A DNA stretch of 17,178 bases from Erysipelotrichaceae bacterium UBA4808 (GTDB lineage: Bacteria; Bacillota_I; Bacilli_A; Erysipelotrichales; Erysipelotrichaceae), in NCBI GenBank assembly GCA_002402585.1, contig DHGC01000028.1:3132-20309 (forward strand), written 5' to 3'. This document shows positions 8,318 to 14,788 of the stretch, piece by piece; position 1 is the stretch's first letter, and every line of letters begins with the position of its first letter. The position numbers and the translations under genes are program-made. A model generated the notes under the pieces. That model worked only from the letters and a program-made list of their open reading frames with translations. It had not been told where the DNA came from and did not search any database.

Positions 8318-9272
8318 AGGGTTTAAGTCCTTCAAGGACATCCAGATTCTCAAACATGATGGTTTTGTAATCTTTATTGTCTAATAAATTCTGTTCGGTT
8401 AGAAATGTTAAATTATGCAGTTCAATTGAAGTCAATTCCAATTCTGTTTTGATTTCATTGTATAACGCTTCCATATCTTCACTGAGGTTAGGTTCATGAA
8501 CGATCAACTTAACTTCATCCGTTTTAATGCGCTCTTTAATCAAATTCAACTGCGTCGCACTCGGTAATGCCCCATAACGTGAAAGAATCAAAGGATAAAC
8601 ACGAACACCATATGCCTTCTGCCAATTCCCAAAGGACGGTGTCACAGACACAAAAGCAATATCCTGCTTCCACAGTTCCTGATAATCCGCATCCATGAAC
8701 GCAAGCTCTTGTTTCAACACATCATAATTAGTCGTAAAGAACTGTTTCTCTTCCGGAAACTTCTCAACCAACCAATCTTTGACCGTTCCCGCCATCGAAA
8801 TCATCGTAATCGGATCCAACCATAAATAAGGATCGGTATCATACATATCCACTTTCGCAAACGCTTCACCCGTGTAATAAGGATTGGTGTAACTGATGCG
8901 ATTCATCTCCAAGTTCGTTGTCGTATAGCGTGCGAATTCGTAAACACCTGCTGTATTTGTCAAATCCACAAGCTGCACTGAACTGGATTGAAGTTCATTC
9001 AAATAAAGCGTTAGATACGGCTCCAACTTCCCAAAATGAAACAAGACATCGGTCGACTCCAAACGTGTTTGATAATCATCGATGATTTCCGTACGAAGCA
9101 TCGTCTGCCCTTTGGAGTACATTAAAACATTGACCTTATCCGCCGCAATGCGATTGACAAGATATTGGATGGGATAGGTCGTCACGCCCACATTGAGCTT
9201 CGCCAGGGTACAAGCACTCAAACTCAAACTGAGCAAGACAAGGATCGTGATGGTTTTAAAATAGTGTTTCAT
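8316..9272 (-). CDS. TroA/ZnuA-like solute-binding lipoprotein lacking metal ligands
   Basis: The 318-residue protein resembles cluster A-I substrate-binding proteins (ZnuA, AdcA, TroA) of zinc or manganese ABC importers. It has a signal peptide (hydrophobic 6-18) with lipobox LSAC (Cys21), so it should be lipid-anchored outside the membrane. Family features are the VGVTTYPIQYLVNRIAADKV strand-helix (28-47), DPYLWLDPI (147-155), SVTPSFGNWQKAYGV (209-223) and the final MFENLDVLEGL. The residues that bind metal are replaced: the HDYEPS-type His is lost near 57-60, the DPHxWLDP His is Tyr149, and the SHxAFG-type His is Thr211; only Glu260 matches. No permease or ATPase gene lies nearby. I infer it no longer binds metal in the usual way, and its ligand is unknown. 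The start has AAGGA nine bases upstream. Confidence 0.82.
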   Translation of the reverse strand: MKHYFKTITILVLLSLSLSACTLAKLNVGVTTYPIQYLVNRIAADKVNVLMYSKGQTMLRTEIIDDYQTRLESTDVLFHFGKLEPYLTLYLNELQSSSVQLVDLTNTAGVYEFARYTTTNLEMNRISYTNPYYTGEAFAKVDMYDTDPYLWLDPITMISMAGTVKDWLVEKFPEEKQFFTTNYDVLKQELAFMDADYQELWKQDIAFVSVTPSFGNWQKAYGVRVYPLILSRYGALPSATQLNLIKERIKTDEVKLIVHEPNLSEDMEALYNEIKTELELTSIELHNLTFLTEQNLLDNKDYKTIMFENLDVLEGLKP

Positions 9273-9290
9273 AACGTTTTTTCCTTAGTC

Positions 9291-9299
9291 ATTATAGCA
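9291..9299 (-). promoter_or_regulatory. Extended -10 promoter of the lipoprotein gene
   Basis: TGC-TATAAT (9299-9291, minus strand) is a perfect extended -10 element just after the mreD stop. It would start transcription near 9284, giving a short leader with AAGGA before the lipoprotein ATG. No clear -35 is seen. It suggests the lipoprotein gene can be expressed apart from mreCD. Confidence 0.6.
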
Positions 9300-9302
9300 T
9301 AC

Positions 9303-9860
9303 TCATTCATAGGGATTGAGCATCTTCATCCATAGAGTCTTCTCACCCTGACGTCGTCTGCGATCCTTATTGGATAAGAATCCTTCCACCAAATGATAAC
9401 CATAAACAGCCAAACCCATCAAAGGTAGATTTCCTAAAAGACTTAAAAACTGCCAATGCGTGAACCAAACCAAAAAACTCATGTGGCTGGCATTGAAAAG
9501 ATGCAAGATGCCAAAGATAAGCAATTCCTTGACAAAAATCGTCAATACACCCAAAACCAAGAGTTCAATGATACTTTCATTGACTTGATTCGACCATTGA
9601 CGCAAAACCCAGATCGTCAAAGTGAACACAAAAGCATTCATCATGAAATAACCAAAATGTGTCAAATCCAGAAACAAGCCAAATCCAAACGCCATGATCA
9701 AAGCCGTTCCCAAATCCAATTCACGGGCAACCAACATCAAACCGATAAGCCCGATATGCGGGATGAAATTCAATCGATAAAGTGCGTAATCCACAGGAAA
9801 AATCTGACTCAAGATCAAATCAGCAAGAAAACACAGAATCAGGTAAATGAACTTACTCAC
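9303..9860 (-). CDS. mreD: Rod shape-determining protein MreD
   Basis: MreD is an integral membrane part of the elongasome that guides lateral cell-wall synthesis with MreB, MreC, RodA and a class B PBP. The 185-residue product is strongly hydrophobic, with about five to six membrane segments (roughly 3-20, 30-65, 70-87, 98-120, 130-155), the acidic FGLFLDLTHFG motif (60-70, the conserved D in a membrane helix) and a basic C-terminal tail KDRRRRQGEK. It starts with GTG inside the last codons of mreC (8-nt overlap, GTGAGTAA), with GAGG five bases upstream, so it is translationally coupled to mreC. Similarity in MreD is low, and the mreC context supports the call. Confidence 0.9.
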   Translation of the reverse strand: MSKFIYLILCFLADLILSQIFPVDYALYRLNFIPHIGLIGLMLVARELDLGTALIMAFGFGLFLDLTHFGYFMMNAFVFTLTIWVLRQWSNQVNESIIELLVLGVLTIFVKELLIFGILHLFNASHMSFLVWFTHWQFLSLLGNLPLMGLAVYGYHLVEGFLSNKDRRRRQGEKTLWMKMLNPYE

Positions 9861-10701
9861 TTGAACCTCGCTTCACGATCAAAACATAATTCAAATCATA
9901 GAAATCCGCTGCAGGCGTAACCAAGATCTTTAAACCTATTGTATTGGGGAGTGTCTCCACATGATTCACCACACCCACCAACAAGCCACTTGGAAACAAG
10001 CCCCCTGCCGCAGACGTGATGACTTTCATCCCTGTTGTGATGGATGAATTGGTATCCAAAAGCTTTAAAGAATAGCTCTTGGTGTTGGGATCATAGCGCT
10101 CTAGAATCGCCTCAGAGGTCTTTGTTGGATCGATTTGAATCTTGACACTTATCTTATTGATATCTAATTCCGTCGTCAATAAGAGCACGACACTGGTCTT
10201 CTCACTGACTTCCACGACTTTTCCCAATAAACCCAAATTACTGATGACCGCATCCCCTTGTTCAACCCCATCGTTTGAACCAACATCAAGGATGATGGAA
10301 TGCGAGAAACTGTCCATGCTGCGCTGAATCACCGTTGCGGAAATTGTCGAAGCTTCACTCAAGCTCAAACTTAATTGATTTAACTGCTTCAAATCTTCAA
10401 TATCACGATAAGCTTCTTCCAAACGGCTCTGATACGCCGCAATCAAATCAATCTGTTCACGCAGTTTCTTATTTTCTTCCATGGTCGACCACAAAGTGCT
10501 CACATCCTGTACGAAGCTGGTGATTGCATAGAGCGGTCTTTGAACCAAGGCATATTGGATTTGCGCATAAAAACGAACGCCCTCTCCCATTTGGGATTCG
10601 GTGGGGCGTGTCGACTGGATAACGTTTAGAATCAAGGTCACACTCATAAGGATCGCGATGATACTGATGAGTAACTTTTGTAATGGTGAGCGTTTGCGCA
10701 T
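9853..10701 (-). CDS. mreC: Rod shape-determining protein MreC
   Basis: MreC is a bitopic membrane protein that scaffolds the cell-wall elongation complex outside the membrane. From the ATG at 10701 the product is 282 residues: a basic start (MRKRSPLQK), one membrane helix (about 9-27), a coiled coil (about 70-108, EENKKLREQIDLIAAYQSRL onward) and the two-lobed beta domain with DVGSNDGVEQGDAVI, GLLGKVVEV and a GLKILVTPAADFYDLNYVLIV ending typical of the family. A longer frame reaches back to a TTG at 10743, but the ATG has AAGGTG seven bases upstream and gives a normal N-terminus, so I prefer it. It lies directly after radC, as in Bacillus, but without mreB between. Confidence 0.92.
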   Translation of the reverse strand: MRKRSPLQKLLISIIAILMSVTLILNVIQSTRPTESQMGEGVRFYAQIQYALVQRPLYAITSFVQDVSTLWSTMEENKKLREQIDLIAAYQSRLEEAYRDIEDLKQLNQLSLSLSEASTISATVIQRSMDSFSHSIILDVGSNDGVEQGDAVISNLGLLGKVVEVSEKTSVVLLLTTELDINKISVKIQIDPTKTSEAILERYDPNTKSYSLKLLDTNSSITTGMKVITSAAGGLFPSGLLVGVVNHVETLPNTIGLKILVTPAADFYDLNYVLIVKRGSSE

Positions 10702-10714
10702 AACTGTACACCTT

Positions 10715-10743
10715 ATTATAAAGAGTGGACCCCTTAAGTTCAA
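10715..10743 (-). promoter_or_regulatory. Candidate mreCD promoter overlapping the radC stop
   Basis: On the minus strand TTGAAC (10743-10738) and TATAAT (10720-10715) are separated by exactly 17 nt. It is one of the best promoter matches in the window and overlaps the radC stop codon. The expected start (about 10708) falls after most of the AAGGTG ribosome site of mreC, so a transcript from here would be nearly leaderless. Transcripts reading through from radC would keep the site. Confidence 0.5.
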
Positions 10744-11417
10744 TCTTTTCTGACGACCTCTTTCAAACTAAGATAGCGCTGCTTGCTTACAATCAAATGA
10801 TCTAAAAGTGGAATGCCCATCGTTTGTCCAGCTTCTTCTAATACTGAAGTTACCATAAAATCATTCTCACTCGGTGTCACATCTCCACTGGGATGATTAT
10901 GAACCACCAGGATACGTGCTGCAGAGTGGGCAACCGCTTGCTTGAAGACTTCACGTGGATGAACGATGGATCGATCCAAACCACCCACATACAAAGGTCG
11001 ATACCCAATGATGTGGTTCTTGGTATTCAAAAAGACAACCAAGAAGTTTTCCTGCATGCAATGTCCAATCTCACTTTGAAGCCAATGCACGACACGCTGC
11101 GGTTGATCAATGACACTCACACCCTGTGAAGCCTCAAATGCCATTCTACGAGCACACTCCCCAATTGCGCAAAGTTCAGATGCCTTTGCTTCTTTGATGC
11201 CATCAATGCTCATGAAATCGTGGATTTCGCATTGTGCCAAACCTAAAATTCCTTTTGTTTTATACAAGACTTGATCCGCCAGATCCAAAGCACTGTGTGT
11301 CTTTGTCCCACTTCTAAGCAGAAGCGCAATCAATTCACGATTGCTTAAAGCTTTGACCCCATGACGTTGAAGCTTTTCACGGGGACGATCTTCTAAATTG
11401 ACATCTTTGATTTTCAT
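10740..11417 (-). CDS. radC: RadC family JAB-domain protein
   Basis: RadC (UPF0758) proteins are widely conserved and probably metal-dependent; the old link to recombination repair is not well supported and the reaction is unknown. The 225-residue protein has the family start (DVNLEDRPREKLQRHGVKALSNRELIA), a helix-hairpin-helix region at about 66-92 and a C-terminal MPN/JAB domain with the JAMM motif H173-x-H175-PSG-x(7)-D186 (HNHPSGDVTPSENDF). The ATG at 11417 gives the standard N-terminus. It lies only three bases after the T-run of a terminator, with no ribosome site in between, so expression should depend on readthrough or on an unseen start. The end of the gene overlaps the mreC promoter. 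Co-location with mre genes is conserved in Bacillota. Confidence 0.94.
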   Translation of the reverse strand: MKIKDVNLEDRPREKLQRHGVKALSNRELIALLLRSGTKTHSALDLADQVLYKTKGILGLAQCEIHDFMSIDGIKEAKASELCAIGECARRMAFEASQGVSVIDQPQRVVHWLQSEIGHCMQENFLVVFLNTKNHIIGYRPLYVGGLDRSIVHPREVFKQAVAHSAARILVVHNHPSGDVTPSENDFMVTSVLEEAGQTMGIPLLDHLIVSKQRYLSLKEVVRKD

Positions 11418-11420
11418 CTT

Positions 11421-11442
11421 AAAAAAGAGGACAATGTCCTCT
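11421..11442 (-). terminator. Terminator of the small-gene unit, abutting radC
   Basis: On the minus strand AGAGGAC and GTCCTCT pair around ATT and are followed by T6. The stop codon of the 41-residue small gene is at the stem base, and the radC ATG follows the T-run after three bases (AAG). It may act as a terminator or as an attenuator for radC. Confidence 0.75.
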
Positions 11443-11566
11443 ATTTCCCCCAGGTCATTTCGACACCAGGGATACTGACGCGTCCCCGTGATGAGGTTAG
11501 AATCTTAAAGATGGCTGCCACTCCGGCAGCGACGGCGATATATACAAGAACGGTAGTTGTGGCCAT
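11441..11566 (-). CDS. Small single-span membrane protein, 41 residues
   Basis: A complete short frame starts at ATG 11566 and ends in TAG at 11443-11441. The start is preceded by GGAGG seven bases upstream, as strong as any site in the window. The product has a short polar start (MATTT), one hydrophobic helix (VLVYIAVAAGVAAIFKIL, about 6-23), a basic stretch (SSRGR) and a tail SIPGVEMTWGK. I do not recognise a family. Length, single helix and the flanking terminator suggest a small membrane peptide, perhaps a regulator or part of a complex; a toxin-like role cannot be excluded. It lies 37 bases after a 53-residue gene and is probably co-transcribed with it. Confidence 0.72.
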   Translation of the reverse strand: MATTTVLVYIAVAAGVAAIFKILTSSRGRVSIPGVEMTWGK

Positions 11567-11603
11567 AAAGCACCTCCACTCTTGTTTACGTATGTAAAAT
11601 GAA

Positions 11604-11765
11604 TCATCCTAAGATTTGATTCAGTTCATCGACGATCTTTTGAACTTCCAAGAGTTTTTGCTTGTATTCTTCTTTATCCAAGACTTGATTCTTCCATTGA
11701 ATCAATTCCAAGCAAGCGGCACTCTTGATCACCAAAGCTTTACTTAAACGTTCGATCGATTCCAT
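11604..11765 (-). CDS. Small helical hypothetical protein, 53 residues
   Basis: A complete frame runs from ATG 11765 to TGA at 11606-11604, with AGGGAG six to seven bases before the start. The product is rich in Leu, Glu, Lys and Ile and predicted from composition to be an amphipathic helical hairpin: MESIERLSKALVIKS, then ACLELIQWKNQVLDKEEY, then KQKLLEVQKIVDELNQILG. There is no signal or membrane segment, so it is likely cytoplasmic and may form a coiled coil. I do not recognise a family. It is the first gene of a two-gene unit with the 41-residue membrane protein, and diverges from the GPH symporter gene across a 62-bp gap. Confidence 0.65.
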   Translation of the reverse strand: MESIERLSKALVIKSAACLELIQWKNQVLDKEEYKQKLLEVQKIVDELNQILG

Positions 11766-11793
11766 CGTTGCTCCCTATATTTCTATCTTTGAA

Positions 11794-11807
11794 TTCAGTA
11801 TACTAAA
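11794..11807. promoter_or_regulatory. Divergent -10 region and near-palindrome
   Basis: AGTATACT (11797-11804) is self-complementary, so it supplies a TATACT -10 match on both strands, one towards the symporter gene and one towards the small genes. It is the core of a longer near-palindrome, TTCAGTATACTAAA, with one mismatched pair. The -35 regions are weak on both sides. The plus-strand start near 11811 would give a leader containing the symporter's AAGGA site. A regulator binding here could control both directions. Confidence 0.4.
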
Positions 11808-11827
11808 ACTAAATGAAGGATGATACG

Positions 11828-13111
11828 ATGGAAACACAAATCACACGCAAAGAACGTTGGGCATTTGGTTTAGCAGGTTTAGGTCAAAACATGGTCTATA
11901 ATTACACGACCGCTTATATCATGGTTTTTTATACCGATGTGGCTTTGATCGCACCAATTGCGGTCGGAACCTTGATGCTGGTTGCACGTATCTTTGATGC
12001 GATCAATGATCCCATCTTAGGCAACTACATCGATCGTCACCCAAGTCCAAAGGGTAAATTAATCCCTTACCTCAAAGCCATTCCAATTCCCATGTTTGTG
12101 ATTTCGGTCTTGGTTTATTTCGTACCCGACATGTCTCCTGCTTTGAAACTTTTATATGCTTATGTCAGTTTCATTCTCTGGGATTTGATGTATACCGTTA
12201 GTGATGTGCCTTATTGGGGTTTAAGTGTTACGATCACAGCCGATCCAAAAGAGCGTTTATCCCTTATTTCTTTAGCTAGAATCCTCTGTAATGTCGGCTT
12301 GGCTGTCTCCATTGTCTTACCTCCCTTGCTGATCAAAATTTGGGGTGGAGGCCAACAAGCCTATCTTCTTACTGCCGTCTTGATGGCTTCTGTCGGTTCC
12401 TTACTTTTCAGTTTGGTTGGAAAACACGCACATGAACGAATCCAAGCCAACAATCAAGAACCCAGTAGCTTCATGAATCTTTTACAAAACAAAGCTTTGG
12501 TCATTCTTCAATCCTCACGTATCTTGCAAGCGTTCCGCATGGTCATTGCGACAGCAGGACTCTATTTTGCAAAATACAATCTTCAAGATGAAGCGCAATT
12601 CTCGTTATTGGGTGGTCTCTTGATTCTCGCCATGATTCTTGCGATGTTCATCACGCCAAAACTCAAGCAACATTTCACCAAGAAGACACTCTATCAAGCG
12701 TCCTTGGTCTTAGGCTTTCTTGCCCACATCACACTGTACTTCCTCGGTTATCAAAATGCATGGGTCAACTATGCTTTCTTATTCATCATGGGCCTTTCCC
12801 TAGGCTTGAACGATGTGCTCACCTATACCATGGTTGGGGATTGTGTCGATGCCTATGAACAAAAGAGTGGTTTGCGTACCGAAGGTTTGAGTTTCGCTTT
12901 TCATACCTTTACAACCAAACTTCAATCTGCCTTCGGTCTATTCTTCATTGGTTTTCTTTTGGATCAAAGTGGCTTCATCGAGAACACCCTCCAACAGCCC
13001 AAAGCCTTGGCCGCTATCTTTGCCCTGATCACCCTGTATCCTTCCATTGCCAGTCTTTTGGGTATGATCCCGATGGCTTGGTATGACATCAAAGAAAAAA
13101 GAACTCAGTAA
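11828..13111 (+). CDS. GPH family sugar:cation symporter (MelB-like)
   Basis: The protein is a 12-helix major facilitator of the glycoside-pentoside-hexuronide:cation symporter family, importing a sugar or glycoside with Na+ or H+. The 427 residues show the family's N-terminal ERWAFGLAGLGQN, the cation/sugar motif ARIFDAINDPILGNYIDR (about 48-65, cf. MelB Asp55/Asp59), GKLIPYLKAIPIP, YTVSDVPYWGLSVTITADPKERLSL spanning the helix 4-5 loop, and late helices with LGLNDVLTYTMVGDCVDAYE. I chose ATG 11828 over ATG 11813: AAGGA lies seven bases before it, and the product then starts METQITRKERW as in relatives. No glycosidase gene is adjacent, so the substrate cannot be told. It stands alone, converging on a HAD phosphatase gene, with its stop inside their shared hairpin. 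Confidence 0.9.
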   Translation: METQITRKERWAFGLAGLGQNMVYNYTTAYIMVFYTDVALIAPIAVGTLMLVARIFDAINDPILGNYIDRHPSPKGKLIPYLKAIPIPMFVISVLVYFVPDMSPALKLLYAYVSFILWDLMYTVSDVPYWGLSVTITADPKERLSLISLARILCNVGLAVSIVLPPLLIKIWGGGQQAYLLTAVLMASVGSLLFSLVGKHAHERIQANNQEPSSFMNLLQNKALVILQSSRILQAFRMVIATAGLYFAKYNLQDEAQFSLLGGLLILAMILAMFITPKLKQHFTKKTLYQASLVLGFLAHITLYFLGYQNAWVNYAFLFIMGLSLGLNDVLTYTMVGDCVDAYEQKSGLRTEGLSFAFHTFTTKLQSAFGLFFIGFLLDQSGFIENTLQQPKALAAIFALITLYPSIASLLGMIPMAWYDIKEKRTQ

Positions 13112-13117
13112 GTTCTT
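13095..13117 (-). terminator. Terminator shared by convergent symporter and HAD genes
   Basis: AAGAACT (13099-13105) and AGTTCTT (13111-13117) pair around CAGTA. On the minus strand the hairpin is followed by a T6 run and more T, giving a good terminator for the HAD gene. On the plus strand there is no T-run. The stop codons of both genes lie in the hairpin. Confidence 0.75.
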
Positions 13118-13914
13118 GAATCCATAATCATTTGAGCGAAGCGGGCAACCCCCGCTTCTTTTACATGTGGAACCACATGATCCACAAGGGCTTGGATGCT
13201 TACATGAGCATTTTCCAAAGTAGCCGACAAGCCGACCCCTTCCAACATGCTTCGATCATTCTCCCCATCCCCGATGGCTGCGACTTCATCCATCGAAAAG
13301 CCGAGTTCATTTGCCAAGATCTTGACGCCATTCAGTTTGGACTGACCCAGACTTGCACAATCCATATACCAAGGCATGATCCATTCCATCGCTATCTTGT
13401 CCTTAAAGCGCTCCGCAAATAAGGCCATCCGTGCTGGATCGTCTTCTAATTCGATGTTCAATGAACACTTGGGACTTGATGCTTGAATCTCAGACACATC
13501 CATCAGTTGACGAGTTTTAAGTCCGCCATGTTCCTCCTCATGTTCAATTGCTAAATCATAATGCGTGTACACCAAAACATCGTCTTGAATACAAGAGAAA
13601 TGCAGATCCAAGCTTTGTGAAACCGCAACGATCGCATGAAGCTCATCCACACTCAAGTGTGCTTTATGAAGATAAGCATTGGTCTTAAGGCTCACGACCT
13701 CTGCCCCATTGCCTGCAATCAAATAACCATCATACTGATCCATCTGTAGATGTTTGGCGATTTCAATCATCGCACCATAGGAGCGTCCACTGGCTAAAAC
13801 CAAGCGTATCCCTTGGCGCTGTAATTCCAATAATTGCGTGATGTTTGCTTCTGGAACACCGACACTGGGCTCAAACAAAGTCCCATCAATATCACATACG
13901 AACATTTTTATCAT
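13105..13914 (-). CDS. Cof-type HAD-IIB hydrolase
   Basis: This belongs to the Cof/YbiV-type HAD phosphatases, cytoplasmic Mg-dependent enzymes that dephosphorylate sugar phosphates, FMN or pyridoxal phosphate; the substrate cannot be read from sequence. The 269-residue form shows motif I FVCDIDGTLFEP (nucleophile Asp9, acid Asp11), motif II LVLASGRS, a cap domain with alpha/beta pattern, motif III Lys in SKLNGVKIL and motif IV AAIGDGENDRSML. The frame is open much further upstream (to 14106), but that part overlaps the divergent HAD gene and is not HAD-like. The start is ATG 13914 or ATG 13905; neither has a well-placed ribosome site. The 3' end converges with the symporter gene. Confidence 0.9.
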   Translation of the reverse strand: MIKMFVCDIDGTLFEPSVGVPEANITQLLELQRQGIRLVLASGRSYGAMIEIAKHLQMDQYDGYLIAGNGAEVVSLKTNAYLHKAHLSVDELHAIVAVSQSLDLHFSCIQDDVLVYTHYDLAIEHEEEHGGLKTRQLMDVSEIQASSPKCSLNIELEDDPARMALFAERFKDKIAMEWIMPWYMDCASLGQSKLNGVKILANELGFSMDEVAAIGDGENDRSMLEGVGLSATLENAHVSIQALVDHVVPHVKEAGVARFAQMIMDSRTY

Positions 13915-13920
13915 TGCCCC

Positions 13921-13929
13921 ATTGTACCA
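13921..13929 (-). promoter_or_regulatory. Candidate promoter of the minus-strand HAD gene
   Basis: TGG-TACAAT (13929-13921, minus strand) is an extended -10 element. The first possible ATG (13914) begins six bases after it, where transcription would start, so the mRNA may be leaderless, or a start at 13905 with a very short leader is used. Confidence 0.4.
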
Positions 13930-13944
13930 TAAGCAATACGGCTC

Positions 13945-13953
13945 TGTTATACT
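13945..13953 (+). promoter_or_regulatory. Candidate promoter of the plus-strand HAD gene
   Basis: TGT-TATACT (13945-13953) is an extended -10 element about 26 bases before the chosen start at 13979. No good -35 is seen. It lies within 30 bases of the opposing promoter, so the two divergent HAD genes have overlapping control regions. Confidence 0.5.
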
Positions 13954-13978
13954 AAAAATGATAGAAAGCGAGCTCAAT

Positions 13979-14761
13979 ATGAACCTTCCACAATTCATCT
14001 TCTTTGATTTTGACAATACCTTGATCGACAGTAAAACCCATACCATCCCTGCTTCTGCACTGGACGCACTTAAGCGTTTGGTCGCCAAAGGGATTAAAAT
14101 CGGCATCGCATCGGGACGAAGTCATTTCCTCTTAAAAGAAACAGGCGCTTTGAGTCTTGTCCCTTGGAGCGGTTTATGCTTAAGCAATGGCCAAGTGGTC
14201 GTCAAAGGCACAGAAGATGTCATCCATCACCATTTCTTACCTAAAGCAGCGGTCCTTAACGTCATCGAAACAGCGAAAGCACTGAACATGAACCTCTATT
14301 TCAGCACGCCCCGAGGTGATTTCATGATGAAAGCACCCGATGAATTGGTGTTTGAAGCCCATCATTTCTTCAATGAACCCATTCCTCTACCTGGGATCTA
14401 TGTCGATCAACCCATTGATAAACTCTTGGTCTATGCCCCTAAAGGCTATGATTATGCACCGTATAAAGCCATTGAAGGCTTGACCACCTTCGTATCGGTC
14501 TCAACCTATGCGGATATGGCCACTTACGGTATCAGTAAACTCAGTGCCATCCATGAACTCTTGGATGATCTTGGTTTGGAACATCGTTTTACAGCCTTTG
14601 GGGATTCTCAGAACGACATGGAAATGCTTCAAGGAGCAGACATCTCAGTGGCCATGGGCAATGCGGATCCCAAACTAAAAGCCATCGCCGATCACGTCAC
14701 AGAGGATGTGGATCAGGATGGCTTAGTGAAAGCTTTGATTAAACTTGGATACTTGGACTAG
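13979..14761 (+). CDS. Cof-type HAD-IIB hydrolase
   Basis: A second HAD-IIB phosphatase of 260 residues, divergent from the first. Motif I is FIFFDFDNTLID (Asp10 and Asp12; Asn in place of the more usual Gly), motif II IGIASGRS, motif III Lys in the SKLSAIHEL segment and motif IV FTAFGDSQNDMEML, with an intervening cap domain. Substrates in the family are sugar phosphates and cofactors such as FMN or PLP; none can be assigned. I chose ATG 13979 (MNLPQFIFFDFDN), since the frame upstream overlaps the other HAD gene; ATG 13958 is an alternative but lies near the expected transcription start. The ribosome site is weak (GCGAG). The two HAD proteins differ in most positions outside the motifs, so they are not a recent duplication. 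Confidence 0.9.
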   Translation: MNLPQFIFFDFDNTLIDSKTHTIPASALDALKRLVAKGIKIGIASGRSHFLLKETGALSLVPWSGLCLSNGQVVVKGTEDVIHHHFLPKAAVLNVIETAKALNMNLYFSTPRGDFMMKAPDELVFEAHHFFNEPIPLPGIYVDQPIDKLLVYAPKGYDYAPYKAIEGLTTFVSVSTYADMATYGISKLSAIHELLDDLGLEHRFTAFGDSQNDMEMLQGADISVAMGNADPKLKAIADHVTEDVDQDGLVKALIKLGYLD

Positions 14762-14788
14762 CGTTTGAATTATCAAACGCTTTTTTTT
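14761..14788 (+). terminator. Rho-independent terminator after the plus-strand HAD gene
   Basis: GCGTTTGA and TCAAACGC pair perfectly around ATTA and are followed by T8. The last base of the TAG stop is the first base of the stem. The end of the decayed ywaF-like gene on the other strand also lies in the stem. Confidence 0.95.

Noticed and set aside
8316..9272. Naming the lipoprotein znuA or adcA
   Set aside because: The fold signatures match, but the metal ligands are missing and no transporter partners are present, so a zinc-uptake name would mislead.
9456..9920. 154-codon open frame on the plus strand across mreD and mreC
   Set aside because: It is very rich in Gln, His, Lys and Asn, as expected from the complement of a hydrophobic membrane gene, and has no start signals.
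10702..10743. N-terminal extension of mreC starting from a TTG at 10743
   Set aside because: It overlaps radC and the -35 element, has no ribosome site, and encodes a sequence unlike MreC starts. The ATG at 10701 has AAGGTG and gives a normal beginning.
13838..13978. Upstream extension of the plus-strand HAD gene
   Set aside because: It covers the opposing HAD gene's first codons and the promoter at 13945-13953. The homologous start is MNLPQFIFFDFDN.
13915..14106. 64-codon extension of the minus-strand HAD gene
   Set aside because: It lies within the divergent HAD gene and its promoter, is not HAD-like, and the motif I Asp normally comes within the first dozen residues.
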